NCBI RefSeq assembly: GCF_040954645.1
Contig: NC_092803.1
Location: forward strand, 69,010,427 to 69,074,426
From: Diabrotica undecimpunctata
Taxonomy: Eukaryota > Arthropoda > Insecta > Coleoptera > Chrysomelidae
Direction: 5' to 3'
DNA: 64,000 nt
Of the stretch, positions 21,401 to 33,100 are shown piece by piece (position 1 is the first letter of the stretch; each line of letters begins with the position of its first letter). A program made the position numbers and the translations under genes. The notes beneath the pieces were generated by a model. That model searched no databases. It saw only the letters and a program-made list of their open reading frames with translations, and was not told where the DNA came from.

Positions 21401-22385
21401 ATTATATGCGATATGCTACTCACATGTCAAATTTAGTAGTTCATGATGCTGTTAAGGTCAATCACTAAACAATCAGTTTTTTTAGTTTAATCAAAGAATT
21501 ATATAAACATTTTTCAGCTTCTACCAAACCAAAAGCATTTATCTGAGACATGCTGGTCCAGCAGAATTGATGTTTTAAAACCATTGTACAAAAATTTATG
21601 ATGGTTAATGTAATATAACACATTCGGATAAATTTGATCTTGATTCAAAATATCGAGTTAGATGTTTACGAGTTCAAATATCAACATTTACCTTCATATG
21701 CTCAGCTCACATATGGTATGAAGTTCTGATGAATGTTAACTTCGTTAGCAAAATTTTACAATCAAAAACAATGAATATGCAGCTGGTCTTAAATACAAGA
21801 GGTAAAATAAGTTTTGCTCGAGTTTCGGAGAGATAGCAAATTTAATGATGTTATTGCTACAGCAAATAAATCTACAGAGAAACTGAACGTGGAGCCCAGT
21901 TTTCAACCAGCCACATAGTTATGGCGTCAGAATAAAAGCTGACACTTCGATTACGAATATAAAGACAAACTGATTTTGGATCCTAAAATGTTATACAAAT
22001 TTAACTTCTTTTATTGCGTTCTCAACCAAGCAATCATTTTAGTAAATGAAAGATTTTGCATTTTGAAAGTCATGTTGATTTTTTCAAATTTTTATATAAT
22101 TTGAACGACTGTACAAAAAACTCACAATTAAAACTTTTGTTTATAAATTTGGGAAAAACTTAAATTTAATCATCTAGATATAGATGGAGACGATTTATTT
22201 GTTTGATGAAATTATTCAGCTTAACCCTTTGTTAAAACAATTATTAAATAAAATCCACAAGGAAAATAATTCCTGCAGCTGGCTGTATACCACGTATAAC
22301 AAAAAGAGGTTAGTCTTTGTATGTGGGTATATTTTATTTTATTTTATAAAAACCCTTAAAAGGGCAACATTAAAAACACGAACGT

Positions 22386-22411
22386 TTTCGGAACAACTGT
22401 TCCATCATCAG
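22386..22411 (-). ncRNA. Hammerhead-like core (putative)
   Basis: The minus strand reads CTGATGA (22411-22405), then TGGAACAGTTGTTCC, in which GGAACA pairs with TGTTCC, then GAAA (22389-22386), followed by ACG TT CGT. The order and hairpin match a hammerhead core of the kind associated with Penelope-like elements. One extra U sits between CTGATGA and the hairpin. Flanking stem I was not resolved. Confidence 0.35.
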
Positions 22412-22984
22412 GTTAAAATACAGGTTACCATGCCTGAGCCACCAAAATATTTGGGTAAAAACCCTTTAAAATGTAATGTGTTACCAAAGATTGTACATGA
22501 TGTTGATAATATTATATGATGTTTAATATTTTAATTAAATTTTACTTCAGGTAACATACACCCATGCTTAAGTGAGTTCCAATGTCCGGAGAGTAAACCT
22601 CTTCAAACGGACTTCAGCTGGTAACTGTTACTGTTTTTTTTTTTTTTTAATTATTAAATAGTTATGATTTCAAAATTTTAAGATTTATATTTTTAAACGA
22701 ATTAACTTTACTTTACCCCAGTTTAACAATAGCCCTTCGCATTCTGCACACTCTGCCTACATCTGTTGCCAATGCTGAACGATGTTTTTCTAAACTTAAA
22801 CTTATAAAAAAATATTTAAGATCGGCCATTAGTCAAGAACGGTTGACAAATTTATCTATCATCTCTATACAATCGTCAGTATTACATGAAATTGATATTA
22901 ATCATATTATAAAAATATTTTCCGAATTGATGGCACGAAAAGTGAATTTTTTAGTTATATTGTTATATATATACAAGGATTTCC

Positions 22985-23490
22985 ACAGTTTTCACTGTAT
23001 TCTTTCACTCAACCGTCTTCTCCAATTTTTCCTGTTTAGCCAGTCCCCTTCCTGTAGGTTTCTTTTACTCATTGCTTCGTCCACTTCATCTCTGAAAGAT
23101 CTTTGGGGTCTGCCTCTCTTTCTTCTTCCTATCGGGCTCCACTCTGTTATTCTATTTATCCACCGATTTTGGTCTGCTCTTCTGACATGTCCGTACCAGG
23201 TTAACCTCTTCTGTTCGATGTAGTCTATTATGTCGGAGTTCATTCCCATTCTCCTCTTAATCTCCATGTTATTTATTCTATCTCTTCTTGTTACTCTGCA
23301 GCTTCTCCTTAGGAATTCCATCTCTGTTGCTCTTATTTTGTTTTTGATTTTCTTATTTATTGTCCAATTTTCACACCCATAAGTGAGGATACTTCTTGTC
23401 ATGGTATTATATATTTTTTTCTTTGTTTTCATGTTGATGTTCTTATCCCATAGTACCGGGTTCAATTTTCGTATGCAGTCTCAGTTATAT
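22985..23490 (-). mobile_element. LINE 3' fragment, open C-terminal domain
   Basis: A clean minus-strand frame of 157 codons (23465-22992) encodes NMKTKKKIYNTMTRSILTYG, then EMEFLRRSCRVTRRDRINNM, LTWYGHVRRADQNRWINRI and GRRKRGRPQRSFRDEVDEAM. This is the complete post-RT region of an RTE-type LINE without stops. It starts abruptly next to the palindromic repeat at 23526 and ends near a short TA run at 22970. The open frame suggests a relatively recent truncated insertion. Confidence 0.8.
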
Positions 23491-23525
23491 TGTTCTGAAG
23501 CTATTTTCTTGTGGAATTTTAAGGT

Positions 23526-23718
23526 AATTACTATTTAAATGGGAATAAGCCACAATTAAAGGTTAAAGTACGTTTATTGACGTTTTAATTTCCACTTCGG
23601 AAATCGTTCTCAAAATACAATGTTTGTATTTTGAGAACGATTTCCGAAGTGGAAATTGAAACGTCAATAAACGTACTTTAACCTTTAATTGTGGCTTATT
23701 CCCATTTAAATAGTAATT
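23526..23718. repeat. Near-perfect palindrome, copy 2 of the foldback family
   Basis: Two arms of about 95 bp face each other around a 2-bp centre, with a single mismatch (GACGTTTTAATTTC against the complement of GAAATTGAAACGTC). Each arm runs from AATTACTATTTAAATGGGAA through AAGCCACAATTAAAGG and GTACGTTTATTGACG to CGGAAATCGTTCTCAAAATA. The core and the flank CTATTTTCTTGTGGAATTTT match copy 1 at 7681. The right arm carries GAAACGTCAATAAACGTA. Confidence 0.9.
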
Positions 23719-23719
23719 T

Positions 23720-24370
23720 TTTTAGTTATGTTTGTTTGGTTCCAATAAATAATTGTTCATTTTTATTCACATTGTTTTATTTAAAAAGACAATTTGTTAA
23801 AAAATTGTGTATTTTTTGGGCGCCATTAAACGTTGCACATGGGCGCTATATACCACGTGCTAGTGTGGCATTGATTAAATCAACAAAACTACATTAAAAA
23901 TATACAAGACAAAAAAGTAAAAACTCAGGTGGAAAAAGTTTAAAAACTTTTTGTGAAATTGGCGTTGTTTAATAAAACAAAACATAAAAGCCTTACTTTT
24001 TGAGTAGTTTCGAGTAGTAAAAGTTAACATTCCTTGTTTTATACAACTCAAGTATAAAATGTTTTTCTAAAAAAATTGTTGCTAATGCGAAACATGTCAA
24101 GTTGGCCAGATTTCATGGAAATTAAAAAGTATAAATATTAGGTTTATATGGGTTTAAGCGGCAATTGATTGTAGTTACATAATTGTTGTTTAACGTTTTG
24201 ATTTCTACTCCGGATCCATCATTTTAAAATATATAGCACAGACTCTGCTTAAGCTTAACTCTTAAATGAAGCAGCCTCAATTTTGGAGGTATCTTTGATT
24301 GACATATATTCCGTAAGGAATCCTGTATTTTAAGCTAATGTCTGCCTGTTTCCCTCATTATTTCAACACT
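23720..24370. other. Mostly unassigned spacer
   Basis: At 24195-24230 AACGTTTTGATTTCTACTCC resembles part of a foldback-family arm, so a fragment may be present. The rest shows nothing recognisable. Confidence 0.4.
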
Positions 24371-24399
24371 ATTAGCATATCATCATCATTATATTTGCC

Positions 24400-25755
24400 T
24401 TTATCCCTATGCAAAATCGGCTATCTTTTTTGATCTTCCTCTCCTACTGCTTGAAGGAACCCTCAGATCAGCAATTCTTCGTATTGAGTGATTAACTTCT
24501 CTACGTTGAACATGAACAAACCATCTTAATCTATGCCCCTTCTCATCTTGGCAACAATTGGTGCCACCCCTAGACTGCATTTAATATACTCATTCCCTAA
24601 TTTTATCCTTTTTCTTCTCTTCTTCCTCTTTTTTTTTAACTGTCCCTACATTTAGTTCTGTACATCATAGCTGGTCTTATAGCTGTTTTATATAATTTTC
24701 CCTTAAGCTTCATTGGATTTTTTCTATCACCTAACACACCATTCGCTTCCTTCCACTTCATCCATCCAACCCTAATTGTACTGCATGCATCTCCATCTAT
24801 TTCCTCATTACTCTATAATAACTATCCTAGGTACTTAAAACTATTACTTTTCATAATCGTTTTATCATTTAAATATATCATTCTATTTGTACTAACTCTA
24901 TCTTTAAATGAACATTCCAAACACTCTGTTTTTGTCCTACTAAGTTTTAAACCTTTTTCCTCAAGAGCTTGTCTCCACTGTTCCAGTTTTTGTTCTAAGT
25001 TGCTTTCACTATTTTCTACTAACACTATATTAATCCCACTTTCACATGAAATTTATCAGTCTCTCCGATACCTGTCCTAACACTAGTTGTTACTCATACA
25101 TGTCTCTCACAATCTTTACATATTTACCGGGGACTCTTATTGAGTGCCCACCAAAGAAACTCCCGAGGAACTTTATCGTATGCTTTCTTAAGATCAATAA
25201 ATACCATTTATTATACCAGTTTATTTCTTTATTCCTGTATTTTTCGATCAACTGCCCTATAATGAAAATTTGGTCTATTGTTGATCTGCCTTGCATAAAG
25301 CCAAACTGGTTATCGGATATTTTGGTTTCTTCACGTATCCGTCTGTCTTCCATATGTTCATGGTGTGACTAAGTAGTTTTATGACCCTGTAGTTTGTACA
25401 TTTTTGTACATCTCCCTTGTTTTTGTAGACGGGTACTAATACACTGCTTCTCAATTCGTGTGACATTTGTACAACTTCCATAATTCTATTAAATATACCT
25501 GCTAACCAATTTGTCCCTGTATCTCCTAATGCTTTCCAAACTTACTCAGAGTAGAATATCATCTGGTCCAACTGCTTTTCCTTTCTTTATTTTTTGAACT
25601 TTTTGAGCTACTTCTTCGTTTGTTATTTCGGTCACCATTGCTGTTACTGTCTCCGTTAATTCAACTGGTTGTCTGTCAAATTTAATAACCTTACAAAGTA
25701 CTGTTTTTATCTCTTTTTGACATCCTTTCCGTGAATCGTGAACTAATAGCATATG
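24400..25755 (-). mobile_element. Degenerate LINE reverse transcriptase
   Basis: From high to low coordinates on the minus strand, blocks read EEVAQKVQKIKKGKAVGPDD (25640-25560), MEVVQMSHELRSSVLVPVYK and NKGDVQKCTNYRVIKLLSHT (25480-25370), FGFMQGRSTIDQIFIIGQLI (near 25300) and LEQWRQALEEKGLKLSRTKT (near 24990-24920). The end near 24540-24400 carries RRIADLRVPSSSRRGRSKK and then a GAT-rich tail. The order matches an RTE-like LINE: fingers, motif A neighbourhood, post-YADD and C-terminus. The YADD box is lost to a frameshift near 25030. It is inactive. Confidence 0.75.
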
Positions 25756-25911
25756 TATAGCTAATATCTATATTTTCTATATACTTGAATTAGCCAGTAT
25801 GCTATTTCATAGTACCTAGTAGGTAGCATGTATTTGGGGTTCATTTTGTCATAATTTATAACCCATACATAATAAATACTTTAGTTTATAATATTCTTAT
25901 GTTCTTATGTC

Positions 25912-25914
<3 letters not shown>

Positions 25915-25988
<74 letters not shown>

Positions 25989-26008
25989 GTATGTATGTAT
26001 ATATATAA
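25915..26008. repeat. (TA)n with (GTAT)n tail
   Basis: About 70 bp of TA is followed by a few TATG/GTAT units. Confidence 0.9.
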
Positions 26009-26089
26009 TACTATACCATTCTCGGCTCCCTACCGTACAACTAAGCTTGGGGAGACAGAATCAGTAAGGCTTTCAAAGCTGCTGTCCTT

Positions 26090-26700
26090 TAATCATCATC
26101 ATCATTTTGGCTTTACAACCCTGTGTGGGTCCTAGCCTCCCCAAGAATTTTTCTCCAGTCGTCCCTATCCATCGCCTTCCTCCGCCAAGCACATATTTCC
26201 ATATTTCTCATGTCTTCATCGTTGTTATCTAGGAATCTTGTTCTGGGTCTTCCTCTTCTTCTTTGACCAATAGGTCTATCAAGGAGCGTTTTTCTAGCTG
26301 GGTCGGTTTGCTCCATCCGCATTACATGGCCTACCCACCTCAGACGTCCTATCTGTATGTGTTTTACGATATCTGGTTCCTAGTATATCCTATAGAGTTC
26401 GAAGTTGTATCGTCTTCTCCAGACACCATTTTCATTTACCGCTCCATAGATACGCCTTAGTATTTTTCTTTCGAAACATCCTAACATGTTTTCATTGCTT
26501 TTTATTAAAGTCCAGGTTTCTGAACCATATGTTAGGACTGGGCGTATTATTGTTTTGTAGAGTTTTACTTTTGTATTGCTTGATATAACTGTAGATTTAA
26601 AAAGGAGATTAAGCCCAAAATAGCATCTATTAGCTGTGCAAATTCTGCGGTTTATCTCTGCGTGCTGTCCTTTAAAGCCCCTGTAATTGTAAGACAAGGA
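26090..26700 (-). mobile_element. LINE 3' fragment
   Basis: The minus-strand frame at 26697-26380 encodes INRRICTANRCYFGLNLLFK and LYKTIIRPVLTYGSETWTLI, then FERKILRRIYGAV. After a frame change 26322-26113 gives MRMEQTDPARKTLLDRPIGQ, RRRGRPRTRFLDN and RKAMDRDDWRKILGEARTHT. It ends in a GATGATGATGAT tail at about 26095-26106. This is the post-RT region of an RTE-type LINE, nearly intact apart from one frame change, and 5'-truncated. Confidence 0.8.
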
Positions 26701-26729
26701 GGTTGTTGTACCTTAAATAATTTGAGTAT

Positions 26730-27320
26730 TGCTCTTTTTTGCTATACCTTTGGGCCAACATAGTACTGATGTCATAAATCCAATAAATGTAACATATCTG
26801 GTCTTAAACCTCACATTTTCCATGAGTACGTCTGTTCACTAATAAAATTTTAGTCATATTAGCATTACTCATCTTCACGTATCTTCGTTTTTGTTATCGT
26901 TATGTTTTACCATTACTTTTTGCAGGTAGTTGTCTTAAAATATTATTTATTTTTATTATATTAATTTTTTACATCCTAGATGAAAATTTTAAGAATATAC
27001 GCCATCTATAGGAAAAATATCAGACCAGCCGACCGCACTAAGTAGAAAATTGTAAGGTAATTCTATGATTCCAAGTTCGAACACAACTAACTAACCAAAG
27101 ATCTTATTGTGTTTCTGTTATCCTGCTAGCAAGTATTAGCCTCCGTGATGCAACTCCGCAACTGTCAGATTATTTTTTATTACTTGAATGTGTTTTTTTT
27201 TGCTTCAGTGTGTTTGTGAATTTTGTAACCAAGTTAACCATAATTTTCGTAAAAAATAAACGTGAATAAAATGTGGTTAACAAAATAAATAAATTTACAT
27301 TCAAATTAGCAATACAAAAA
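26730..27320. other. Unassigned spacer
   Basis: No ORF of note. At 27082-27095 AAGTTCGAACAC resembles a pol III B box, but no A box at the right distance is convincing. Confidence 0.4.
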
Positions 27321-27321
27321 T

Positions 27322-28163
<842 letters not shown>

Positions 28164-28211
<48 letters not shown>
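28164..28211. repeat. (TA)n spacer between two facing LTRs
   Basis: 48 bp of TA forms the loop of a large inverted repeat. Confidence 0.95.
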
Positions 28212-28218
<7 letters not shown>

Positions 28219-28461
28219 TTTGAGTTTTCCAAAACTATATTTTTAAAAAATATTTATTTAACACAAAATACTAACAATAGGTTTTACTACGATAAAAGCA
28301 GAATCTAGACTAACTAACAATATGATTTTTATACAGAAAGAAATATAATATTAAAAGTATAACATTCGGAACATATGTTGTCTTAATCAGCGTTCTTCAG
28401 TTCACTGGACTTGGGTCATTACCTCATTAAAGCTTAGTTTGTAATTTATGGGTCGATAACT
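28212..28461 (-). repeat. 3' LTR of element 1
   Basis: 250 bp, matching the other LTR at 35272-35521. A polypurine tract on the coding strand (AGGAGAGGAGG, plus coordinates 28462-28472) sits directly upstream, overlapping the env stop codon. Confidence 0.9.
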
Positions 28462-28470
28462 CCTCCTCTC

Positions 28471-30103
28471 CTAGAACGAAGCCTGTTGTGGAAGTTCGAT
28501 TGTTGGCCCTTCTTCTTCCTTCTTTGTAGAATTGTTTTTCTTTGTTTTCGCTATTTTCTTTTTAAATAGAACAATAATTGTTATAATTATTCCAATGTAC
28601 AATAGAGTTGTCCAAATACTTGGAATGTGATACACAGGCGTAGTTTGTAATATGGGTCTTAATTCATGATTTGGAATATCTTTAAGTTTTAATGAATTTA
28701 GCGTTATTTCCATTGGTGCTATTTTAAGAATGTCGAGATTTAATTGTGGTACGTTTATCATCATTGGTTGTCCTGATGTGACATCTTGAAAGGTTAACTC
28801 TTTATTCTGGAATATAATTTTACATGGTGTGTTCTCTATGAGATAAATTCCGTTTAGGATTTTTATTTGCGTCTCTTCTGCACATTTAATGAGTATTTTT
28901 TCTTCTTTAGGAAAGACAGCTAAATATTGGTTAATTTCTGGAATAATTTCGATATGGTTTAATGGAATTTTCGCTTTTAAGTATTGGCAGTGTGTGGAGA
29001 TGCCATGAAATAGAATTTCATCTTCACATGAGTGCTCGTGGTTGATTTGGAGATAACCAGGACATTGAAAGATCTTACCATAAGTACAAATGTCATTTAG
29101 AGGAACTGTTATTTTTTCGTTTTTTAATAAATATCTTGAGTTTGGTAACATGATAACAAATTCTGACTTACTTTTAGTTGGGATTGGTAATAATTTATAA
29201 AAGTCGAAATTAGATTCATAATTAATAGGAATTGAAAGAAAATATTGTATTTGGTTCTTTTCTATTTTACATGTTATTTGTAAAATAGCTTCGAAATCTA
29301 AAATGTTTTCATATTTTACTTCAAAGGGTAGTTGTGTTTTATAATGTGATGAAATTTTTTGGAGTTCGTTATATAATTCACTGAACTTAATAATGCTAGG
29401 ATGTAATGTTTTTAGTTTACAAAATGTAATAGAATTTTGGACATTTTCCATTGTATTGAGTATTAGGTTGTATGTTATTATAATTTCGTTAAACATGTCT
29501 TTTAAATAGTTGACGTTTTCAAGATTTGTTTGGAAGTCTACTATATTTTTTATTGCCAAAATTTTTGATTTTAAATTAATTTCATTTTCTTGTATGTTTT
29601 GAATTGTTTCATTAAAATTATTGATAATTTCGTGACTTAGCGAATACTGGTTATTGATTTGGCTTTGCAAGTTTGCTTCATTCGTCTTTAAGTGTTCTAG
29701 TATTGAGTTAATTTTTTCGCCATCTTCAGCATCTAGATTTCCTGTTACAGCTTTAATAATTGAACCGAACCCATTGATTATACCTCTTTTATTTCTTTGC
29801 AATTTTGTATGTATGTTTAGATTTTCAAATTGTTCCTCAATGTTATTTTTGACGTACTGTGCTAGATTAACATAATTTTTTGTTTCATTATTGAAAAATT
29901 TACAATTAGAAAGATTATTTTTTAGGTGATCATACTGTATATTTAAGCTATAATATTCTTCTAAAAGCGGATTTAAATTGTAGTAATGGACAAATGTGTG
30001 GCTAGATTTTTGAAGTTTTGTAGGTCCCAATTTGATTGGTAGTATGCCTAGATTATGGGTAACATCTTTTATTTGGATTGCTGCGCATCCGATTGCGAGG
30101 AAC
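28471..30103 (-). CDS. env: Envelope-like (F-type fusion glycoprotein) gene of element 1
   Basis: An open frame of over 500 codons encodes a class I fusion-type envelope protein of the errantivirus/baculovirus F group. Seen in order: a hydrophobic start reading FLAIGCAAIQ (signal-like, about 30100-30070); a basic RNKR furin-type site near residue 83 of the frame counted from 30030; directly after it a Gly-rich hydrophobic fusion-peptide-like stretch; a long helical region; Cys-rich middle; a membrane segment ending in IIITIIVLF near residue 490; and a basic then acidic tail. No ATG opens the frame. A TTTTCAG acceptor at 30104-30110 just before the signal-like stretch suggests expression from a spliced message, as in gypsy. 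The start of the signal-like part overlaps the end of pol in another frame. There are no stops inside. Function is inferred from the family. Confidence 0.8.
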
Positions 30104-33100
30104 CTGAAAATTTGTAAGGTTTTCTTTTAGGTCGTTTGACGTTAGAAAAGTGGATATTTTCGGCAGTATTTTTATGTCGAGTAACTATTTTCGCGGTTTT
30201 CCTTTTTTTATTAATTTTGCTTATTTCTTCAGCATTGTATTTATTTTTTGTTTTACCTTGGAATTGTCTGTTACGCACAAATATTTTAGTGGGGATTGTT
30301 TCAGGCAATTCTTCTCGTTTTTCGTTAGCTTTTGAGATTACTTTTTCTTTTACGTTTTGTAAAGATTTATTGATTTTAGAATAAAGTATTTTCATCTTTT
30401 CTTTATGGTTTGAAATATAATTATTTAAAACTTGTTGCTCGATATTGATATCAAAAGGAGAATTATTATCTATATGTCCCGTAATCAGCTCGTATGGTTT
30501 CATTTTTGTTACTGAATGGATGCTATTATTATAGGCTAGTAAGGCATAATTTATTTTATGTTCAATATGGTCATTTTTATATTCTTTTTGATTATTTAGT
30601 AGTCTAACGTGTTCAATGATCGTAGAATGAAATCTCTCGGCAATTCCATTAGACTCTGGATGTTGAGAGCTTATAAAATGTACTTTTACCTTGTGTAACT
30701 CTAACAGTTCTTTGACAACTGAATTTTTTAATTCGGTTCCATTATCAGATATTATTTGTTCTGGTATGCAGTGATGAGTAAAATATCGGATTAATGCATT
30801 CGCTACTTCAATGCCTTGAGCTGAATTTATTTTGTATAGTTGACCATATTTAGAAAAAGAATCTATTATAGTTAAAAATTTTGTATTTTCCAACGTAATC
30901 GAATCTAGGTGTACAATTTGGAAGGGTTTAGTTGCAGTAGGTGTTATATTGAACATGGGTTTGACAGGTTTCCTGTCGTACTTTGTTAATTGGCAAATTT
31001 CACAATCATTTATGAAGGTTTGGATAGATGCTCTTTGATTCGGCCAATAATATAAGGACTTAATTCTACTTTCTGTTTCATCTAATCCTCTGTGGTTTTG
31101 TTTTTCTTCGTGATAATTTTTTATTATTTCCTCAATTTCAGTTGGTGGGATATCAATTAGCTTCTTAGTGCATTTAATAAGAGATAATTGCGAAGATTTG
31201 AAATATTTTTGTATGACGTTACTAAATATTTCATAGATAGGATCTTCGAAGTACAAATGATATTTAACTTTAGGTGCTATATATTCTTTTACAAATTTAA
31301 CTATGTCGCGTTCAGTGTCATTTTTTGAGAATTGTACAAGAATTCTTTGTTTTTTATCATAAAGTTTTATAATAGATGGTGCTGCTGGTTCGTAATTAAC
31401 TTGAGAAATGATAATTTGATTCATTCCAGTGTTTACCGAGCTTTCTGATATAGGTATACCTGTAATCGGATTTTCTATGTTTGTATGGATTGTAACACCG
31501 TCGCTATCATGGGAATCTTCATCATTGGCATCTTGATCATTTATTATTTCATTGGGTTCAACAATCAAAGACTCCGAATCTACATTATTTGGGGTTCCTA
31601 ATAATGTTTCATCAAAATTTTCTATATAGTGGAAGAAATTTGGAGGTGTTTCGGGTTCTATGTCTTGAGTTTCATTTGCATTTAATCGTATTCTTGATAG
31701 ACAATCACTATTTGTGTTTAGAGCACCTTTTTTATAAACAATCTCATAGTCATACTCTTCGAGTTTTAGTCTCCAGCGAACTAATTTTGAGCTAGGATCT
31801 TTTAACGAAAATAGCCATTGAAGAGGCTTGTGATCTGTCACGAGAGTCACACGACGACCAAAAATGTATGGGCGGAAATATTTAACAGCCCAAACTATAG
31901 CGAGGAGTTCCTTTTCGATCGTAGAGTAGTTTATTTCTGAATCATTCAATGTTCTACTCGCATAAGCAATTGGTAGATCAGAACCTATTTTTCCTTGACT
32001 TAAAACTGCACCTATTGCAAAGTCACTCGCATCTGTTGTCAGATTAAATGGTTTCGTAAAGTCAGGGTACTGTAAAATAGGTTCATTTGTAAGAAGATCT
32101 TTACAAATATTAAAGCATTCAACATAATCTGCGTCTTTAATATTTATTTCGTTATTCTTCTTCAGTCGCTTTGTTAAGGGTTTCGTAATTTTTGAAAAAT
32201 CTTTAATAAATTTCCGATAATATCCCAATAGTCCTAGGAATCCTTTTAATTGTTTCGTTGTAGCAGGTATTGGGAAGTGTTTTATAGCCTTTATTTTTTC
32301 TGGGTTTGGCTTTACTCCGTCTGGAGTGACAATATGACCTAAGTAGGCCACTTCTTTTTTTAAAAATTCAGATTTGTCCAACTGTATCTTAAAGTTGGAT
32401 TCACGTAGTCTCTGAAATACTTCTCTTAAATTTATGAGATGTTCTTGGAGGCTAGTGCTGAATATTATATCATCTAGGTAGACAAGGCATTTTTCGTTTT
32501 TTATGCCTCTCAATATGTTATCCATTACCCTCTGGAATGTAGCTGGGGCATTTCTAAGGCCAAATGGCATCCTTAAAAATTCATAATGCCCGTTTTCGGT
32601 GTTGAAAGCGGTTTTTGGGATGTCTTCTTCTGCCATTTCTATCTGGTGAAACCCAGATGCTAAGTCTAGCGTGGTAAAGTACTGACAACGCCCTAATTTG
32701 TCCAAGAGATCAGTAATATTTGGAAGTGGATATCTATCTCCTAAGGTGATAGCATTTAAACGTCGGTAGTCAACTACAACGCGAAATTTAGGTTTGTTGG
32801 AGGCATCGAGTTTTTTAGGAACCACCCAAATCGGTGAGGACCATGGAGAACTAGACGGTCTGATGATATTTTGGTTTAACATGCCTTGAATTTGATTTTG
32901 GACTTCTTTACGATATATTTCCGGATATCTGTATGATTTAGAATATATTGGAATCTCGTTAGAAGTTTTTATATTATGTTTTATTTTATTAGTGAAAGAC
33001 AATTGGTTGCCCTCAATATGAAAAATGTCCGAATATTCTCTTATTAGTTTTAAAATGGAATTCCGCTCTTCGGTATTCATATGTTCGGTACGGATTTTCG

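Larger units (their letters stand above)
20390..22960 (+). pseudogene. Decayed hAT transposase (ZBED/ZMYM-like), interrupted
   Basis: Plus-strand blocks in shifting frames follow the order of a long hAT transposase. About 20480-20680 gives a TTF-type Cys motif remnant (FCFF/CFSCK) and SILGRLERSFFHLSKYKKLI. About 20755-20870 gives LASRGQHSELF and NGNFLK, with IEMIGKF in another frame. About 21540-21590 gives LSETCWSSRIDVLKPLYKN. About 21840-22090 gives a NDVIATANKSTEKLN-like stretch and FFKFLYNLNDC. About 22725-22960 gives LPTSVANAERCFSKLKLIKK, the dimerisation signature. A LINE fragment interrupts it at 20960-21400, and a Penelope-type segment near 22320-22560 probably also does. It has many stops and is inactive. 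Confidence 0.7.

Noticed and set aside
26990..27130. Possible tRNA-derived SINE with a B-box-like AAGTTCGAAC
   Set aside because: No matching A box at proper distance and no poly-A or repeat tail.
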